Origin: Clostridiales bacterium COT073_COT-073
GTDB taxonomy: Bacteria > Bacillota > Clostridia > Lachnospirales > Vallitaleaceae
DNA length: 64,000 nt
Direction of reading: 5' to 3'
NCBI GenBank assembly: GCA_003858485.1
Contig: RQYD01000007.1
Coordinates: 40,960-104,959, forward strand
The position numbers were made by a program, and so were the translations under genes. Below are positions 8,596-16,714 of the stretch, piece by piece (position 1 is the first letter of the stretch; the number at the start of each line of letters is the position of its first letter). Under the pieces are notes generated by a model that saw only the letters and a list, made by a program, of their open reading frames with translations, searched no databases and had not been told where the DNA came from.

Positions 8596-8871
8596 ATGGC
8601 AACTGTTCCAACTCAAATTCGCATTGATTCCGATGTAAAAGTTCAAGCAAATGCTCTTTTTAATGAACTAGGTATGGATATGTCCAGTGCAGTCAATATT
8701 TTTCTTCGTCAATGCATTCTTCGTGGCGGTCTCCCCTTTAATGTAGAGCTTCCTAAATATAACGAAACTACTCTAAATGCTATGACTGAAGCAAAAAGAA
8801 TATCCAGAGATCCTGATATTAAAGGATATTCCTCTTTAGACGACTTGAAAACCGCACTCTTATCTGAATAA
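8596..8871 (+). CDS. RelB/DinJ family antitoxin
   Basis: The 91-residue product starts with TQIRIDSDVKVQANALFNEL, typical of the ribbon-helix-helix DNA-binding domain of RelB/DinJ antitoxins, followed by GMDMSSAVNIFLRQ. The C-terminal half (ISRDPDIKGYSSLDDLKTAL) is the usual toxin-wrapping segment. AAAGGAG lies ahead of the ATG, and its own promoter is at 8544-8572. Its partner YafQ toxin begins at the very next base but is cut short, so this antitoxin is probably an orphan. It is one of the few plus-strand genes in the left third of the window. Confidence 0.88.
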   Translation: MATVPTQIRIDSDVKVQANALFNELGMDMSSAVNIFLRQCILRGGLPFNVELPKYNETTLNAMTEAKRISRDPDIKGYSSLDDLKTALLSE

Positions 8872-8967
8872 ATGTTTACTATTAAATATACTTCTGCTTT
8901 TAAAAAAAGCTATAAGCGTATGATAAAACGAGGATTGGATATATCCTTACTAGATGATGTTATAAAG
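8872..8967 (+). pseudogene. Truncated YafQ/RelE-type toxin
   Basis: Right after the antitoxin stop, an ATG opens MFTIKYTSAFKKSYKRMIKR and LDISLLDDVI. This is the standard first 31 residues of YafQ-type mRNA interferases. The sequence then changes to KTTWCCLFY and unrelated residues, so the catalytic His and C-terminal strands are absent. The break falls at a hairpin terminator shared with a minus-strand fragment. I infer that a deletion removed the toxin body. Confidence 0.8.
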
Positions 8968-8990
8968 ACAACTTGGTGTTGTCTTTTTTA
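8964..8990. terminator. Hairpin terminator at the toxin breakpoint
   Basis: AAAGACAAC and GTTGTCTTT form a nine-base stem with a five-base loop followed by a T-run. It could stop transcripts from both directions, including the minus-strand fragment ending at 8991. Confidence 0.7.
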
Positions 8991-9080
8991 TTATGTTTCA
9001 AGTTCCAGTAATAATTTCTTTTTCATTTCTTCCAATTCATCTTCTGACGGTCTATTTTCCTCACTATACATTTTTTCCAT
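8991..9080 (-). pseudogene. Short acidic C-terminal fragment, 29 codons
   Basis: An ATG at 9080 opens a frame of 29 codons ending ELEEMKKKLLLELET. Just upstream, another frame reads FNRFDGIR. Joined by a frameshift they would give FDGIRWYPMEKMYSEENR, so this is probably the tail of a frameshifted or deleted gene. I cannot name the family, and it could also be a genuine small ORF. Confidence 0.3.
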
Positions 9081-9125
9081 CGGATACCATCAAACCGGTT
9101 AAACACATTTTCTGTTTCCTCATAC

Positions 9126-9560
9126 TTAGCGGTTATTCTCAAGTGTTCTTATTTCTGAATTTAATCGTTCCATTAAGTTTAATACAGCCCCTCTAAATTC
9201 CCTCAGTTCATTTAACTGCTCCTTGATTTGCCCTTGTACCCTAATATCGGTAAAGATATTATCAAACCATACATCAAACGCATTGTCGCTCAAAGTATCA
9301 CTAATTCCAGCCGGTAAGTGCATATTGACATCCTCCAGCTCTTTATTCAATCTATGTAGGGATTGAGAGATTTCATCAATATGTCTATTGGCATCTCTGA
9401 TTTTTTCTCTCTTAATTAAACTGGAGAAAAACTCCCCACCAAACAAATCAAACCATCCCCACGAAGAGGCGCTATCCAATGAAGATATGGCATTGTCAAT
9501 TCTGGAAATCACCTGCTGTGCCGCTTGTTTTGCTTCTTTTAGTTCTTTTAATCGGTCCAT
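9126..9560 (-). CDS. Hypothetical coiled-coil protein
   Basis: The product of about 144 residues begins MDRLKELKEAKQAAQQVISR. It has two long charged heptad-like helices flanking a glycine/aromatic stretch, SSWGWFDLFGGEFFSS. There is no signal peptide or transmembrane segment. The helices suggest an oligomeric or scaffold protein in the cytoplasm. GAAAGGAG precedes the ATG at 9560 with an 8-9 base gap, and an upstream in-frame start at 9641 lacks a ribosome binding site. I do not recognise a named family, though the WGWFDLFGG signature should be searchable. Confidence 0.6.
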   Translation of the reverse strand: MDRLKELKEAKQAAQQVISRIDNAISSLDSASSWGWFDLFGGEFFSSLIKREKIRDANRHIDEISQSLHRLNKELEDVNMHLPAGISDTLSDNAFDVWFDNIFTDIRVQGQIKEQLNELREFRGAVLNLMERLNSEIRTLENNR

Positions 9561-9689
9561 TATCCATTCTCCTTTCGTACTATGTCCGGTGTAACCGAGA
9601 ATACATTCCCTAATAATACCATATTTTATCGCTCCATGCAAAATATAGAATTCTTTAAAAAGGTCTATTTAAGTACTTAGAACAAACAT

Positions 9690-11240
9690 CTACATGGATT
9701 CCTGCCGCTCAAACAAGCCATCCTTTTTTAGTTCATATATTTTATCACAAACTTCAGCTATAAATTTTCTGTCATGCGAAATGCTGATGACCGCACCCGG
9801 AAATTCCCGTATCATTTTGCGAATCACCGGTCCGGATAATGGCGAAAAGTTTCTGGTCGGTTCATCTAAAATTAGTACATTTGCATCTGACAATGCCATT
9901 TTCGCTAGGAGCACTTTGGCTTTTTGCCCTTCTGACAGTTCGCTGATTGGGTGTTCCATTTCATCTGCCGTATATTTTAATGAGCCGAGAAAAGTTCTTA
10001 TTTTTGTTCTTTCTTCCTTTTCTCCTGTTTTGTCCAAAAAGTCAACCGGAGTCATGGTGAAATCTAAAAGTTCCTCATAATTTTGCGGCATGTATTCTAC
10101 CTTAAGATCCGTCCGATTCAGTAATTTTTCAGCCAAATCTCGGATGAATGTCGTTTTGCCGGCCCCGTTTGCCCCTACAATACAAATTTTCTCCGCACCT
10201 CGGATTCTCAAAAATATATTCTGTGATAATAACCTTTTTCCGTCAGGACTATATAGTGCATCCAAGCTGTACTCTAAAACCGTCTTACCACTAGGAATTC
10301 CGGATTTATCGTTTCCAATCGTAAAAAATATGGCCGATTCCTGTTCCGGAATTTCCATCATATTTTTATCTTGTTTTTCAAATCGTTTGCCCATGGATTT
10401 CACCGCATGCATCTTGTCCTTGAGATTTTTTGCTACACTCGGACTCTGTCTGGAGCAATTGTCCAGTGCCGTTTGTACCTTATCCTTTACTCTCCTATAT
10501 TTTTCATCTCGAATTTGCTTTTCTTTTCGTTCACTTAATGCCTGTTTCATCTGTCGTTCAAAGGAATTTTCTCGCTCTGCAACATACCTCTGATAATCCA
10601 TTTCTGCGACAGTAAACCTGCTCTTTGTCTTTCTGTGAATTTGCTCTATATGGACAATTCGGTTAGCCGTATTTTCAATTAATGTTTCATCATGTGAAAT
10701 ATAGGCGACAATGTATTTCCAATCATGAATGATCCTTTCCAATAATTCAAGGCATGCAATGTCAATATCATTGGATGGTTCATCCAGTAGCAGTACCGTC
10801 GGCTCTTGCATCAAAAGTTTAATAAGCTGAGCCTTAACCCTCTCTCCTCCTGAAAGACTTTCCACCTTTTGGTCACTATAAAAAAACTCAATTTTTACTC
10901 CAAATTGTTTTGCATAATCTCCTAATTGATTCGGTGTCTGATTCCAAAAGCAATCTTCCTCTGAGAAAAACTCATATAGACTCTTTGCCTTGTCCTTCTC
11001 CGGCAGCGCCTGAGGTAAGTAACCAATTCTCTCATTTCCCAAGTTTCGCTCACCCTCTGCCTCAATATAGTCCTCAACCAGTTGTGGTGCATAGAGCCAC
11101 TTCATAAGTGTAGATTTCCCATTCCCTTCCTCACCGATAATAGCGAGCTTATCCCCATAGTTTAGCACAATGTCAAATTTTTCAAGAATCACTCTCAAGT
11201 CTTTTTTATGCGTTAAATGAAGTCCCTTTATTTGTATCAT
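9690..11240 (-). CDS. ABC-F family ATPase, antibiotic-resistance (ribosome protection) type
   Basis: The product of about 516 residues has two ABC ATPase domains and no membrane segments. The Walker A motifs are GEEGNGKST near residue 37 and GANGAGKTT near residue 357. The signature motifs are LSGGERVKA and the variant LSEGQKAKV, and the Walker B motifs are LLLDEPSND and LILDEPTRN. The approximately 80-residue charged linker between the domains is that of ribosome-binding ABC-F proteins. Length and sequence style are closest to the Vga/Lsa/CplR group that protects ribosomes from lincosamides, pleuromutilins and streptogramin A, but I cannot assign the drug. A long leader with an attenuator upstream supports inducible expression. 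The second signature motif has E in place of the usual G. Confidence 0.82.
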   Translation of the reverse strand: MIQIKGLHLTHKKDLRVILEKFDIVLNYGDKLAIIGEEGNGKSTLMKWLYAPQLVEDYIEAEGERNLGNERIGYLPQALPEKDKAKSLYEFFSEEDCFWNQTPNQLGDYAKQFGVKIEFFYSDQKVESLSGGERVKAQLIKLLMQEPTVLLLDEPSNDIDIACLELLERIIHDWKYIVAYISHDETLIENTANRIVHIEQIHRKTKSRFTVAEMDYQRYVAERENSFERQMKQALSERKEKQIRDEKYRRVKDKVQTALDNCSRQSPSVAKNLKDKMHAVKSMGKRFEKQDKNMMEIPEQESAIFFTIGNDKSGIPSGKTVLEYSLDALYSPDGKRLLSQNIFLRIRGAEKICIVGANGAGKTTFIRDLAEKLLNRTDLKVEYMPQNYEELLDFTMTPVDFLDKTGEKEERTKIRTFLGSLKYTADEMEHPISELSEGQKAKVLLAKMALSDANVLILDEPTRNFSPLSGPVIRKMIREFPGAVISISHDRKFIAEVCDKIYELKKDGLFERQESM

Positions 11241-11507
11241 GAACTGTAACCTCCTTTTTTCGGAACAAAAAAGCCTGCATTTGCACACGCAAATACAGAC
11301 TCACAAAAATTCCTCAGGATAAAAGGATATGATTTATGCGATAATCTAAATTAAGCGTACACAAATAGCCCCTTATTGCGGAGCAAAACTATTATGCATT
11401 TCACCTAAGTTAAACTATCGAATGATCATTTCTACACCTTACACAGTTCCTGTGTTCCTTCCTTTGTAATATGTCCACATTCTAGCATAATCAATGAATA
11501 AAGTCAA
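11241..11507 (-). promoter_or_regulatory. Promoter and attenuator leader of the ABC-F gene
   Basis: On the minus strand a promoter has TTGACT at 11507-11502 and TAGAAT at 11484-11479, with a 17-base spacer. About 235 bases of leader follow. A short frame encoding MHNSFAPQ (11373-11399) has an AGGTGA just before its ATG. Near the end, TGTATTTGC and GCAAATGCA (11297-11276) make a hairpin with a GTGT loop, followed by GGCTTTTTTG, which is an intrinsic terminator. An AAAAGGAGG ribosome binding site and the gene follow. This layout matches ribosome-mediated attenuation, in which a stalled ribosome on the leader peptide opens the terminator. The antiterminator pairing is not proven here. Confidence 0.7.
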
Positions 11508-11711
11508 TCGAGATGGGGGATATCTAAATATTTTACTTTGAAAACACTGTAAAGAAAGAGCGATTCTTCCATTTTACCGATTGGAGAAAGGTATCCGAAG
11601 AATTTGCCGGAAATAAAAATGAGATTTCTCCCACAGATAAAGGGGATAGATAGGTCAATAATGGCTATTGCAGTTAAAATCAATTGTTTACAATAACCAT
11701 TATAAATAATA

Positions 11712-13061
11712 CTACGAAATAACCGGAGGTTTAAAATTCTCTTTCAGATAATTTGCCAATATCTCGATATCTAAGCCTAAATCCTGTATTGTTTTTGCGT
11801 TTTGAAATGCGGTAAAATAATCTTTTCCATTTTTCACAAAATCATTGGTAACAATATAATATTTTTTTGAATCCTCCACCAATTCAAATTGATTTTTTTC
11901 TAAAATGAAAAGTTGATCATCTTCCATTTTAATTCCATAGCTTAAGGGATTCATTCCCGTTTTCAGTGCTTCTTTTAAATCAATCCCTAAGATTTCTACC
12001 AGCAAAATGCGTTTTGCAAATGGTAAAACATTGAATACATCGTTGTATTTTACTTCCCCCTTTGGCAAAGAAGCACGAATCCCTCCTCCGTTAAATAACG
12101 CTGCTTCCACATTCAAACCGGTTTTTTTACCGGCTTGCAGCAATGCCTGTAAAATCAACTGCGATAAATTAGTGTGTCCTTTTCTTAAACTATCTCGTTC
12201 CCCATCAAAGTCTTCCTTTAAAACCGCAATTTTTTCAGAAAATTTTTGTGTTTTTATTTCTTTTAAGGAATTAATATGCCTTTGCACATCTTCATCAACT
12301 TCTGAATACTCCTCAAAATTGATGAAATCATATTTTAATATTTCAAAAGATTGATTTTCATAAAAGCGAATGTGTGCATGCCCCATATATTGGCCATATT
12401 TTCCTGCCTGAAAAATCGCCGTATGATTCGACATCACAGGTTGTGTTAAGACGGTATGTGTATGGGAGCCGAAGATAAGCTGAAAATCATTGATTTCCTT
12501 TGTGAGAGCTATATCCTCCTCATATCCTAAATGACTAAGTAAAATAAATGACGCATTTGGAAACTGACTTTTCAGCGCCTTTATTTCCTGCTTTAGTGCT
12601 TTAATCGGTTCATGAAATTGAATGGAATCCGGCGGTGTTGCCGTATTCATCGTATCCAATGTTGTTGCCCCCAGCACAAAAATTTTATGGCCGCCGACCT
12701 CCCATTCCAGAGAAGAATGTATTTTAAACTCCTCCGACCTTAGATTGGTAGCAACAAGCGGGAAATTTGCGTTTTGATTTAACTTTTTTATGACCAAATC
12801 ACCATTGTCAAACTCATGATTTCCCAGCGCCATTGCATCATATTTCATTTTATTCATCAATTTAATTTCTTCATCGCCATGAAATAATTGAAAGTAAACA
12901 CTTCCTGAAAAAACATCACCACAATCCACTAAAAAAGTAGGAATATTCTTCCGGTCGTTTTCCTCTCTTATTATTTCAACGAACTTGAACTTCTTACCAA
13001 AACTTTCCACATACGAATGCACATCATTGGTATGTAAAAAAGCAATATCAAAATATTTCAT
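11712..13061 (-). CDS. 5'-nucleotidase/UDP-sugar hydrolase family metallophosphatase (cytoplasmic form)
   Basis: The 449-residue product has an N-terminal calcineurin-like metallophosphatase domain with FLHTNDVHSY, DCGDVFSG, LGNHEFDNG, LSHLGYEED and FGSHTHT metal-binding motifs. It continues into a 5'-nucleotidase C-terminal domain with FNGGGIRASLPKG and NVLPFAKRI. Such enzymes hydrolyse nucleoside monophosphates or UDP-sugars. There is no signal peptide, so unlike the SLH-bearing relative at 47230-49371 it probably works inside the cell. Its C-terminal domain is shorter than usual but complete to the end. It is preceded by a family A repeat and has no clear operon partner. Confidence 0.9.
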   Translation of the reverse strand: MKYFDIAFLHTNDVHSYVESFGKKFKFVEIIREENDRKNIPTFLVDCGDVFSGSVYFQLFHGDEEIKLMNKMKYDAMALGNHEFDNGDLVIKKLNQNANFPLVATNLRSEEFKIHSSLEWEVGGHKIFVLGATTLDTMNTATPPDSIQFHEPIKALKQEIKALKSQFPNASFILLSHLGYEEDIALTKEINDFQLIFGSHTHTVLTQPVMSNHTAIFQAGKYGQYMGHAHIRFYENQSFEILKYDFINFEEYSEVDEDVQRHINSLKEIKTQKFSEKIAVLKEDFDGERDSLRKGHTNLSQLILQALLQAGKKTGLNVEAALFNGGGIRASLPKGEVKYNDVFNVLPFAKRILLVEILGIDLKEALKTGMNPLSYGIKMEDDQLFILEKNQFELVEDSKKYYIVTNDFVKNGKDYFTAFQNAKTIQDLGLDIEILANYLKENFKPPVIS

Positions 13062-13084
13062 TCTTTATCTCCATATAATTAAAA

Positions 13085-13240
13085 ACTCAACTTTCCCACG
13101 TTCCCTGGAACAGTCTTTTTTAGGCACGTTAAATGGGTGGGAACGAAAGCAATCTTGCGAAGCAAGTTGCGAAAGTGGAACCCATGTGCCCGCTCTCCAG
13201 TGCGGGATAGGGTCAAAAAAGACTGTGGGAAAGTTGAATT
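13085..13240. repeat. Family A dispersed repeat, copy A1 (MITE-like)
   Basis: This is an intact copy of about 155 bp. The ends are inverted repeats: ACTCAACTTTCCCAC and AGTCTTTTTT on the left, AAAAAAGACT and GTGGGAAAGTTGA on the right. The left arm has an extra GTTCC/GGAAC hairpin. The middle has GCAATCTTGC/GCAAGTTGC and CCCGC/GCGGG hairpins. An almost identical copy lies in the opposite orientation at 62082-62237. Confidence 0.85.
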
Positions 13241-13309
13241 AAAAATCTTCATTTTCGCCTACCCCCTCTTGCTTTCGCCTAATTATAGTATGCTTTTAGG
13301 CAATTAATC

Positions 13310-13513
13310 TAATTATATCTCCCATTCTCTAGAATCTCCTCTATCTTTTCAAATGTTTTTCCGTTTCTAATCGTTATTTGCTTATAAAAATCTTGCTTCA
13401 TTAATTCTTTATGGTAAGCGGATTTTAAATACTCAGATTCATCCTATTTTCCCCAAAATACTGCGTGTCTTCCCACCCACATTGATGCCACGCAATAAAA
13501 GTATATATCTCAA
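13310..13513 (-). pseudogene. DUF1697 gene with an internal deletion
   Basis: A TTG at 13513, ten bases after AAGGAGGG, opens a frame with ILLLRGINVGGK. This is the hallmark N-terminus of DUF1697 proteins. It stops after about 24 codons. In another frame the sequence resumes with ESEYLKSAYHKELMKQDFY and ITIRNGKTFEKIEEIL, which is the usual C-terminus of the same family, ending at 13310. About 100 central residues are missing. The gene is broken, in the same way as the DUF1016 and phosphorylase genes nearby. Confidence 0.8.
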
Positions 13514-13571
13514 ATGATTGCCCTCCTTGAATTCTAAGTTATTTTTCTCTATAAACTGGGAGTTGTCATTG

Positions 13572-14180
13572 TTAAACTTTTGAAATCTTTTCCCATTTTA
13601 ACAAATATCTATAGTAAAGCCCCATCCTTATTTCACATCTTGGTAATTCTTCTGATACTATCCTTCTTACATCATCGAGGTAAGGAACATTATAGCTAAC
13701 AGGTATATTGTTATCTTCGGAGGAACGCATCTTTTTTATCTTAGATATTATCATACATGGTATAGTTCTCATGCCCTCAATCAGATAGTCCATTAAATTT
13801 GACGGCTTTGCAAGACCAACAATAATTAAAACACCATTTTTTGAAAGCATTGATTTTGCTTTCTTTATTGAATTAAGCATATTCATGTGGTGAATTGATG
13901 CAACAAATACTATTGCGTCAAAAGGCTCTTCATCATTAAAATCTTCATAATCACAACAAACAAACGAACAAGATGGCGACACATTCCGTTCCTTTGCTTT
14001 TTCAATACAAAATTTATCACTATCTATCCCCATAAGAAACTTTGTGCCATCATCTAAATAACGAATAAGAAAACCATTCCCACATCCAATATCTAAAATA
14101 CGATTACTTTGCTTAAGTTGCTTCTTTATCCAATTATAATAAACTGTATTGTGATTCCAATATTCAAGCTCTTTCAACAT
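13572..14180 (-). CDS. Class I SAM-dependent methyltransferase
   Basis: The 202-residue product has the Rossmann-fold SAM-binding motif ILDIGCGNGFL (motif I), the acidic end of beta-2 in LMGIDSDKFC, CDYEDF for adenine contact and FDAIVFVASIHHM as motif IV. The His-rich IHHM is typical of Methyltransf_11/23 small-molecule or natural-product enzymes. The start has GGAGGTGAA immediately upstream. It stands alone between the DUF1697 remnant and a GNAT gene. The methyl acceptor is unknown. Confidence 0.85.
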   Translation of the reverse strand: MLKELEYWNHNTVYYNWIKKQLKQSNRILDIGCGNGFLIRYLDDGTKFLMGIDSDKFCIEKAKERNVSPSCSFVCCDYEDFNDEEPFDAIVFVASIHHMNMLNSIKKAKSMLSKNGVLIIVGLAKPSNLMDYLIEGMRTIPCMIISKIKKMRSSEDNNIPVSYNVPYLDDVRRIVSEELPRCEIRMGLYYRYLLKWEKISKV

Positions 14181-14225
14181 TTCACCTCCACAACTTCTAA
14201 TTTTTTAAACCTATACTTGCTCCGA

Positions 14226-14621
14226 TTATGCTTTTCTTTTAATAATAAATGCATTGTCCGCTTTTTCAAAATTCAGTTTAGGATAATAATTCATAGCCGG
14301 ACTTGCCGAAAGTAATATTAACGATACTTTTTCGCCTATATGCTCTCTGACTTTTTCTATAAGTCCTTTTCCAATACCTTGTTTCTGATACTCTTTTTTT
14401 ACTGCTAAATCTGATAGATAACAGCAGTAGCTAAAGTCCGTAACACATCTTGCAAGTCCTACCAGTTCTCCATTATCATAGGCAAAATAGATAAGATTTG
14501 CATTCTCAAACATAGATTCTATACGGTCTTTATCTTTTGTAGGTCTTACTATACCTGAACTTTCAAATACTTCAATTATTTTTTCTATATCAAAACTTCT
14601 TGCAATCTCGTATGTTATCAT
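14226..14621 (-). CDS. GNAT family N-acetyltransferase
   Basis: The 131-residue product has GNAT motif A in LSDLAVKKEYQKQGIGKGLI (Q-x-x-G-I-G-K), preceded by the GLARCVTD strand. The region SLILLSASPAMNYYPKLNFE corresponds to motif B and the closing strand. It resembles the short GNATs of the YhbS/YedL-like group. AAGGAAGA precedes the ATG. The gene begins about 130 bp downstream of the DUF3021 gene on the same strand. The substrate cannot be predicted. Confidence 0.87.
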   Translation of the reverse strand: MITYEIARSFDIEKIIEVFESSGIVRPTKDKDRIESMFENANLIYFAYDNGELVGLARCVTDFSYCCYLSDLAVKKEYQKQGIGKGLIEKVREHIGEKVSLILLSASPAMNYYPKLNFEKADNAFIIKRKA

Positions 14622-14752
14622 ATTCTTCCTTTCTTTAATAGCTCTGTTCTAATTCTATTTTTTAATTATAATCTAACGACTCTAAAGCATCTTCTTAAAA
14701 ATTCTTTGGCAAGATAATTTTTACCAACGATCCAAATTCTAAGTTATCTCCA

Positions 14753-15148
14753 TTATTTTTCTTCCGGAATATTTTTCAATATATATTTACTCACCAAATA
14801 GCCAACACCGGCAAGGACAATTCCAACACCTACAAAAGAGGCTAAGGCAATAAAATAGCCCGAAATCTTACTTGTATCAAACCATCCGCTGTATAATAAA
14901 GCCGGATAAACGGTACAGAGCATAGCAATAGTATGGAGAGTGATTTTTTTCTTAACGCTCCAAACATCATAGTCATATAATGCCGAAAACCCTGAGACCG
15001 ATGCCGATATTATCGTAATTGCAACCATCATCCGAAATTGCTTAAAATCTCCGCTTTTATAAGTAAAATATGTGCCGATACCCATAATAATCAATAAGAT
15101 ACCGCCTCTCAGCAGACCACTCCTAATCACTTTTCTTTTCAGTTCCAT
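14753..15148 (-). CDS. Four-helix membrane protein, DUF3021-like
   Basis: The 131-residue product has four predicted membrane helices (roughly residues 12-28, 38-57, 70-88 and 98-120), with a short charged N-terminus and C-terminus. The size, helix spacing and the opening KRKVIRSGLLRGGILLIIMG suit DUF3021. DUF3021 genes are usually paired with a LytTR-type DNA-binding regulator, but no LytTR gene is present here. Its start overlaps the end of the upstream GNAT gene by ten bases, so translation is probably coupled. Confidence 0.65.
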   Translation of the reverse strand: MELKRKVIRSGLLRGGILLIIMGIGTYFTYKSGDFKQFRMMVAITIISASVSGFSALYDYDVWSVKKKITLHTIAMLCTVYPALLYSGWFDTSKISGYFIALASFVGVGIVLAGVGYLVSKYILKNIPEEK

Positions 15149-15687
15149 GTGTTTCTCTCTTCTAAATAATTACTTTTATTATTTTTACACATTATTTTAA
15201 ATGGTACCGTTATATTTTTGAAATAGAAATCACCTTTTTGAATACTTTCATATCCAAATTTGTTATATAAGTGAATGGCTTTTTCATTGCTTTTTTTCAC
15301 ACTTAATAAAACATAATCAAATCGAGTATTGGATAAATAGCTCAACAAGTCATGTCCAACTTTTCTGTCTTGAAAATCATTATCAACAAATAATTCATTT
15401 AATTCAAATGAATTTTCAAACCAATTTATGCCTTCCGGTAGAATATCAATAATTTGTTCCGCCCACCAATTTTCTTTTTTGAAATCAAATCCAAATAAAA
15501 CACCAATTATCTGTCCATCCTGTTCCTCTGTCAAAATAATGGTATTTCTCTTTAATTTTAAGCTATTATTAATTCTGTTCTTTAAATGACCTTTTTCTGT
15601 ACTACTATCTTTATAAACTTTATCATATAGTTCAGATACATTATCAATTATCTTTTGAATTTCTTCTTCTTTGTATATTTTAATCAT
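15139..15687 (-). CDS. GNAT family N-acetyltransferase
   Basis: The product of about 182 residues carries GNAT signatures: ELNELFVDNDFQDRKVGHDL is motif A (Q-D-R-K-V-G), and SVKKSNEKAIHLYNKFGYES is motif B with its Asn and the terminal FGY strand. The centre, QIIGVLFGFDF, is the usual beta-4 strand. The ATG at 15687 is chosen for its normal codon. A TTG at 15702 directly abuts AGAGAGG and is an alternative, and neither spacing is ideal. Its 3' end overlaps the DUF3021 gene. Confidence 0.8.
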   Translation of the reverse strand: MIKIYKEEEIQKIIDNVSELYDKVYKDSSTEKGHLKNRINNSLKLKRNTIILTEEQDGQIIGVLFGFDFKKENWWAEQIIDILPEGINWFENSFELNELFVDNDFQDRKVGHDLLSYLSNTRFDYVLLSVKKSNEKAIHLYNKFGYESIQKGDFYFKNITVPFKIMCKNNKSNYLEERNTWN

Positions 15688-15825
15688 CTCTAAATTATTC
15701 AACCTCTCTATGCCTTTATCGTTATTATTTATCGCTTCTATCCTTTACTAAGATTCCGGTATTCTTTCGTCCAGATAATCCACTCTTTTTTCAAACTCAT
15801 TATAAGCAGCTAATAGGATTCGCAA

Positions 15826-16152
15826 AATGAATATGCCCGCTTCCATTTTCCTTGCGTACTTCATATTCAGAGTTATCGGCTGTTTCCCACCGCCAGACCA
15901 AATGCTTCGCATTTGTCGCACCTTGCGGTGCTCTCCGTCTGACGGTGAAGTGCCGGAAAATGTAAATGTCTGCTTCGCAGCCGCTTCCATTTTCCTTGCG
16001 CACTTCATATTCAGAGTTATCGGCTGTTTCCCACCGTCAGACCAAATGCTTCGCATTTACCGCACCTTGCGGTGCTCTCCGTCTGACGGTGAAGCGCCGT
16101 AAAATGTAAATGTCTGCTTCGCAGCCGCTTCCATTTTCCTTGCGCGCTTCAC
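15826..16152. repeat. Family B hairpin repeat, copy B1: tandem array with 144-bp period
   Basis: Two full units and a partial third repeat with an exact 144-bp period (CCGCTTCC at 15837, 15981 and 16125). Each unit has a CACCG(C/T)CAGAC...GTCTGACGGTG stem enclosing AAATGCTTCGCATTT and GCACCTTGCGGTGC hairpins. A second GAAGYGCC...GCGCACTTC-type stem with a CTGCTTCGCAG hairpin follows. The open frame through it on the minus strand exists only because 144 is a multiple of three. Confidence 0.9.
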
Positions 16153-16153
16153 T

Positions 16154-16417
16154 TTAATAAATATTTTTTCTATGGCCTACATCAACTAAAATCAAAATCA
16201 ATTTAGTATCCTGTATGTCTGCTAAAATCCGATAATCCCCTATCCGATATCTCCATTGTCCACTACGGTTTGAAGTAAGACCCTTTCCATGCAATCTCGG
16301 TTCATCACAACCGACCAAGTTTTTATCAATCCATGACTTTATTATTTTTTGAATTTGCCTATCCAGCTTTCGAAAAGATTTCTCAAATTTTTCTGTGATA
16401 ACTAATTCATAACTCAT
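16154..16417 (-). CDS. RelE/YafQ-type toxin
   Basis: The 87-residue product from the ATG at 16417 begins MSYELVITEKFEKSFRKLD. It has GQWRYRIGDYRILADIQD followed by ILILVDVGHRKNIY, the RelE/ParE fold pattern with the conserved R-Y-R-I-G-x-Y-R and the terminal HRKxIY. RelE-type toxins cleave mRNA on the ribosome. The ATG overlaps the stop of the antitoxin gene as ATGA, so translation is coupled. The toxin looks full length, and the pair is probably functional. Confidence 0.88.
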   Translation of the reverse strand: MSYELVITEKFEKSFRKLDRQIQKIIKSWIDKNLVGCDEPRLHGKGLTSNRSGQWRYRIGDYRILADIQDTKLILILVDVGHRKNIY

Positions 16418-16638
16418 AGCCCCAATTCTTTCCATAATTCGTCAATCGGTTTTGTTTTCAATGTTCCATTCTCTTTCTGGCTTTCATATTCTTCAAACAC
16501 TTTAAGGTCATACTCATTCTCAATTTTTTCAAGCATAGTAGTTCGAATTATTTCCGATAGACTGCTGTTATTGAGCTTAGCATAAGACTTAAAAATATTT
16601 AATTCCTTTTCCGGAACTCTCAAACTAATCATAGACAT
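16414..16638 (-). CDS. Ribbon-helix-helix antitoxin (RelB-like/DUF6290-like)
   Basis: The 74-residue product opens MSMISLRVPEKELNIFKSYA and SLSEIIRTTMLEKIE, a short MetJ/Arc ribbon-helix-helix domain that binds DNA and dimerises. The acidic tail EEYESQKENGTLKTKPIDEL is the expected toxin-binding part. It is immediately upstream of, and overlaps, the RelE-type toxin. AAAGGAGA precedes the ATG. The promoter at 16661-16699 contains an inverted repeat over the -10 box, fitting autorepression. Confidence 0.87.
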   Translation of the reverse strand: MSMISLRVPEKELNIFKSYAKLNNSSLSEIIRTTMLEKIENEYDLKVFEEYESQKENGTLKTKPIDELWKELGL

Positions 16639-16660
16639 AGCGGTTCTCCTTTCTACTTCT

Positions 16661-16699
16661 TTGTAATGCTATTGTATTACAAGATCTAAAAAAAGTCAA
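16661..16699 (-). promoter_or_regulatory. Promoter and operator of the toxin-antitoxin operon
   Basis: On the minus strand TTGACT (16699-16694) and TACAAT (16676-16671) are 17 bases apart. TTGTAAT and ATTACAA form an inverted repeat (16682-16661) that covers the -10 box. This is a likely operator for the ribbon-helix-helix antitoxin. Confidence 0.75.
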
Positions 16700-16714
16700 G
16701 AATGCCCATAATTT

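Noticed and set aside
15748..16056. Open frame of 102 codons on the minus strand with internal 48-residue repeats
   Set aside because: It runs through the tandem family B array. The repeats have a 144-bp period, a multiple of three, which keeps the frame open by chance. No ribosome binding site or protein-like domain is present.
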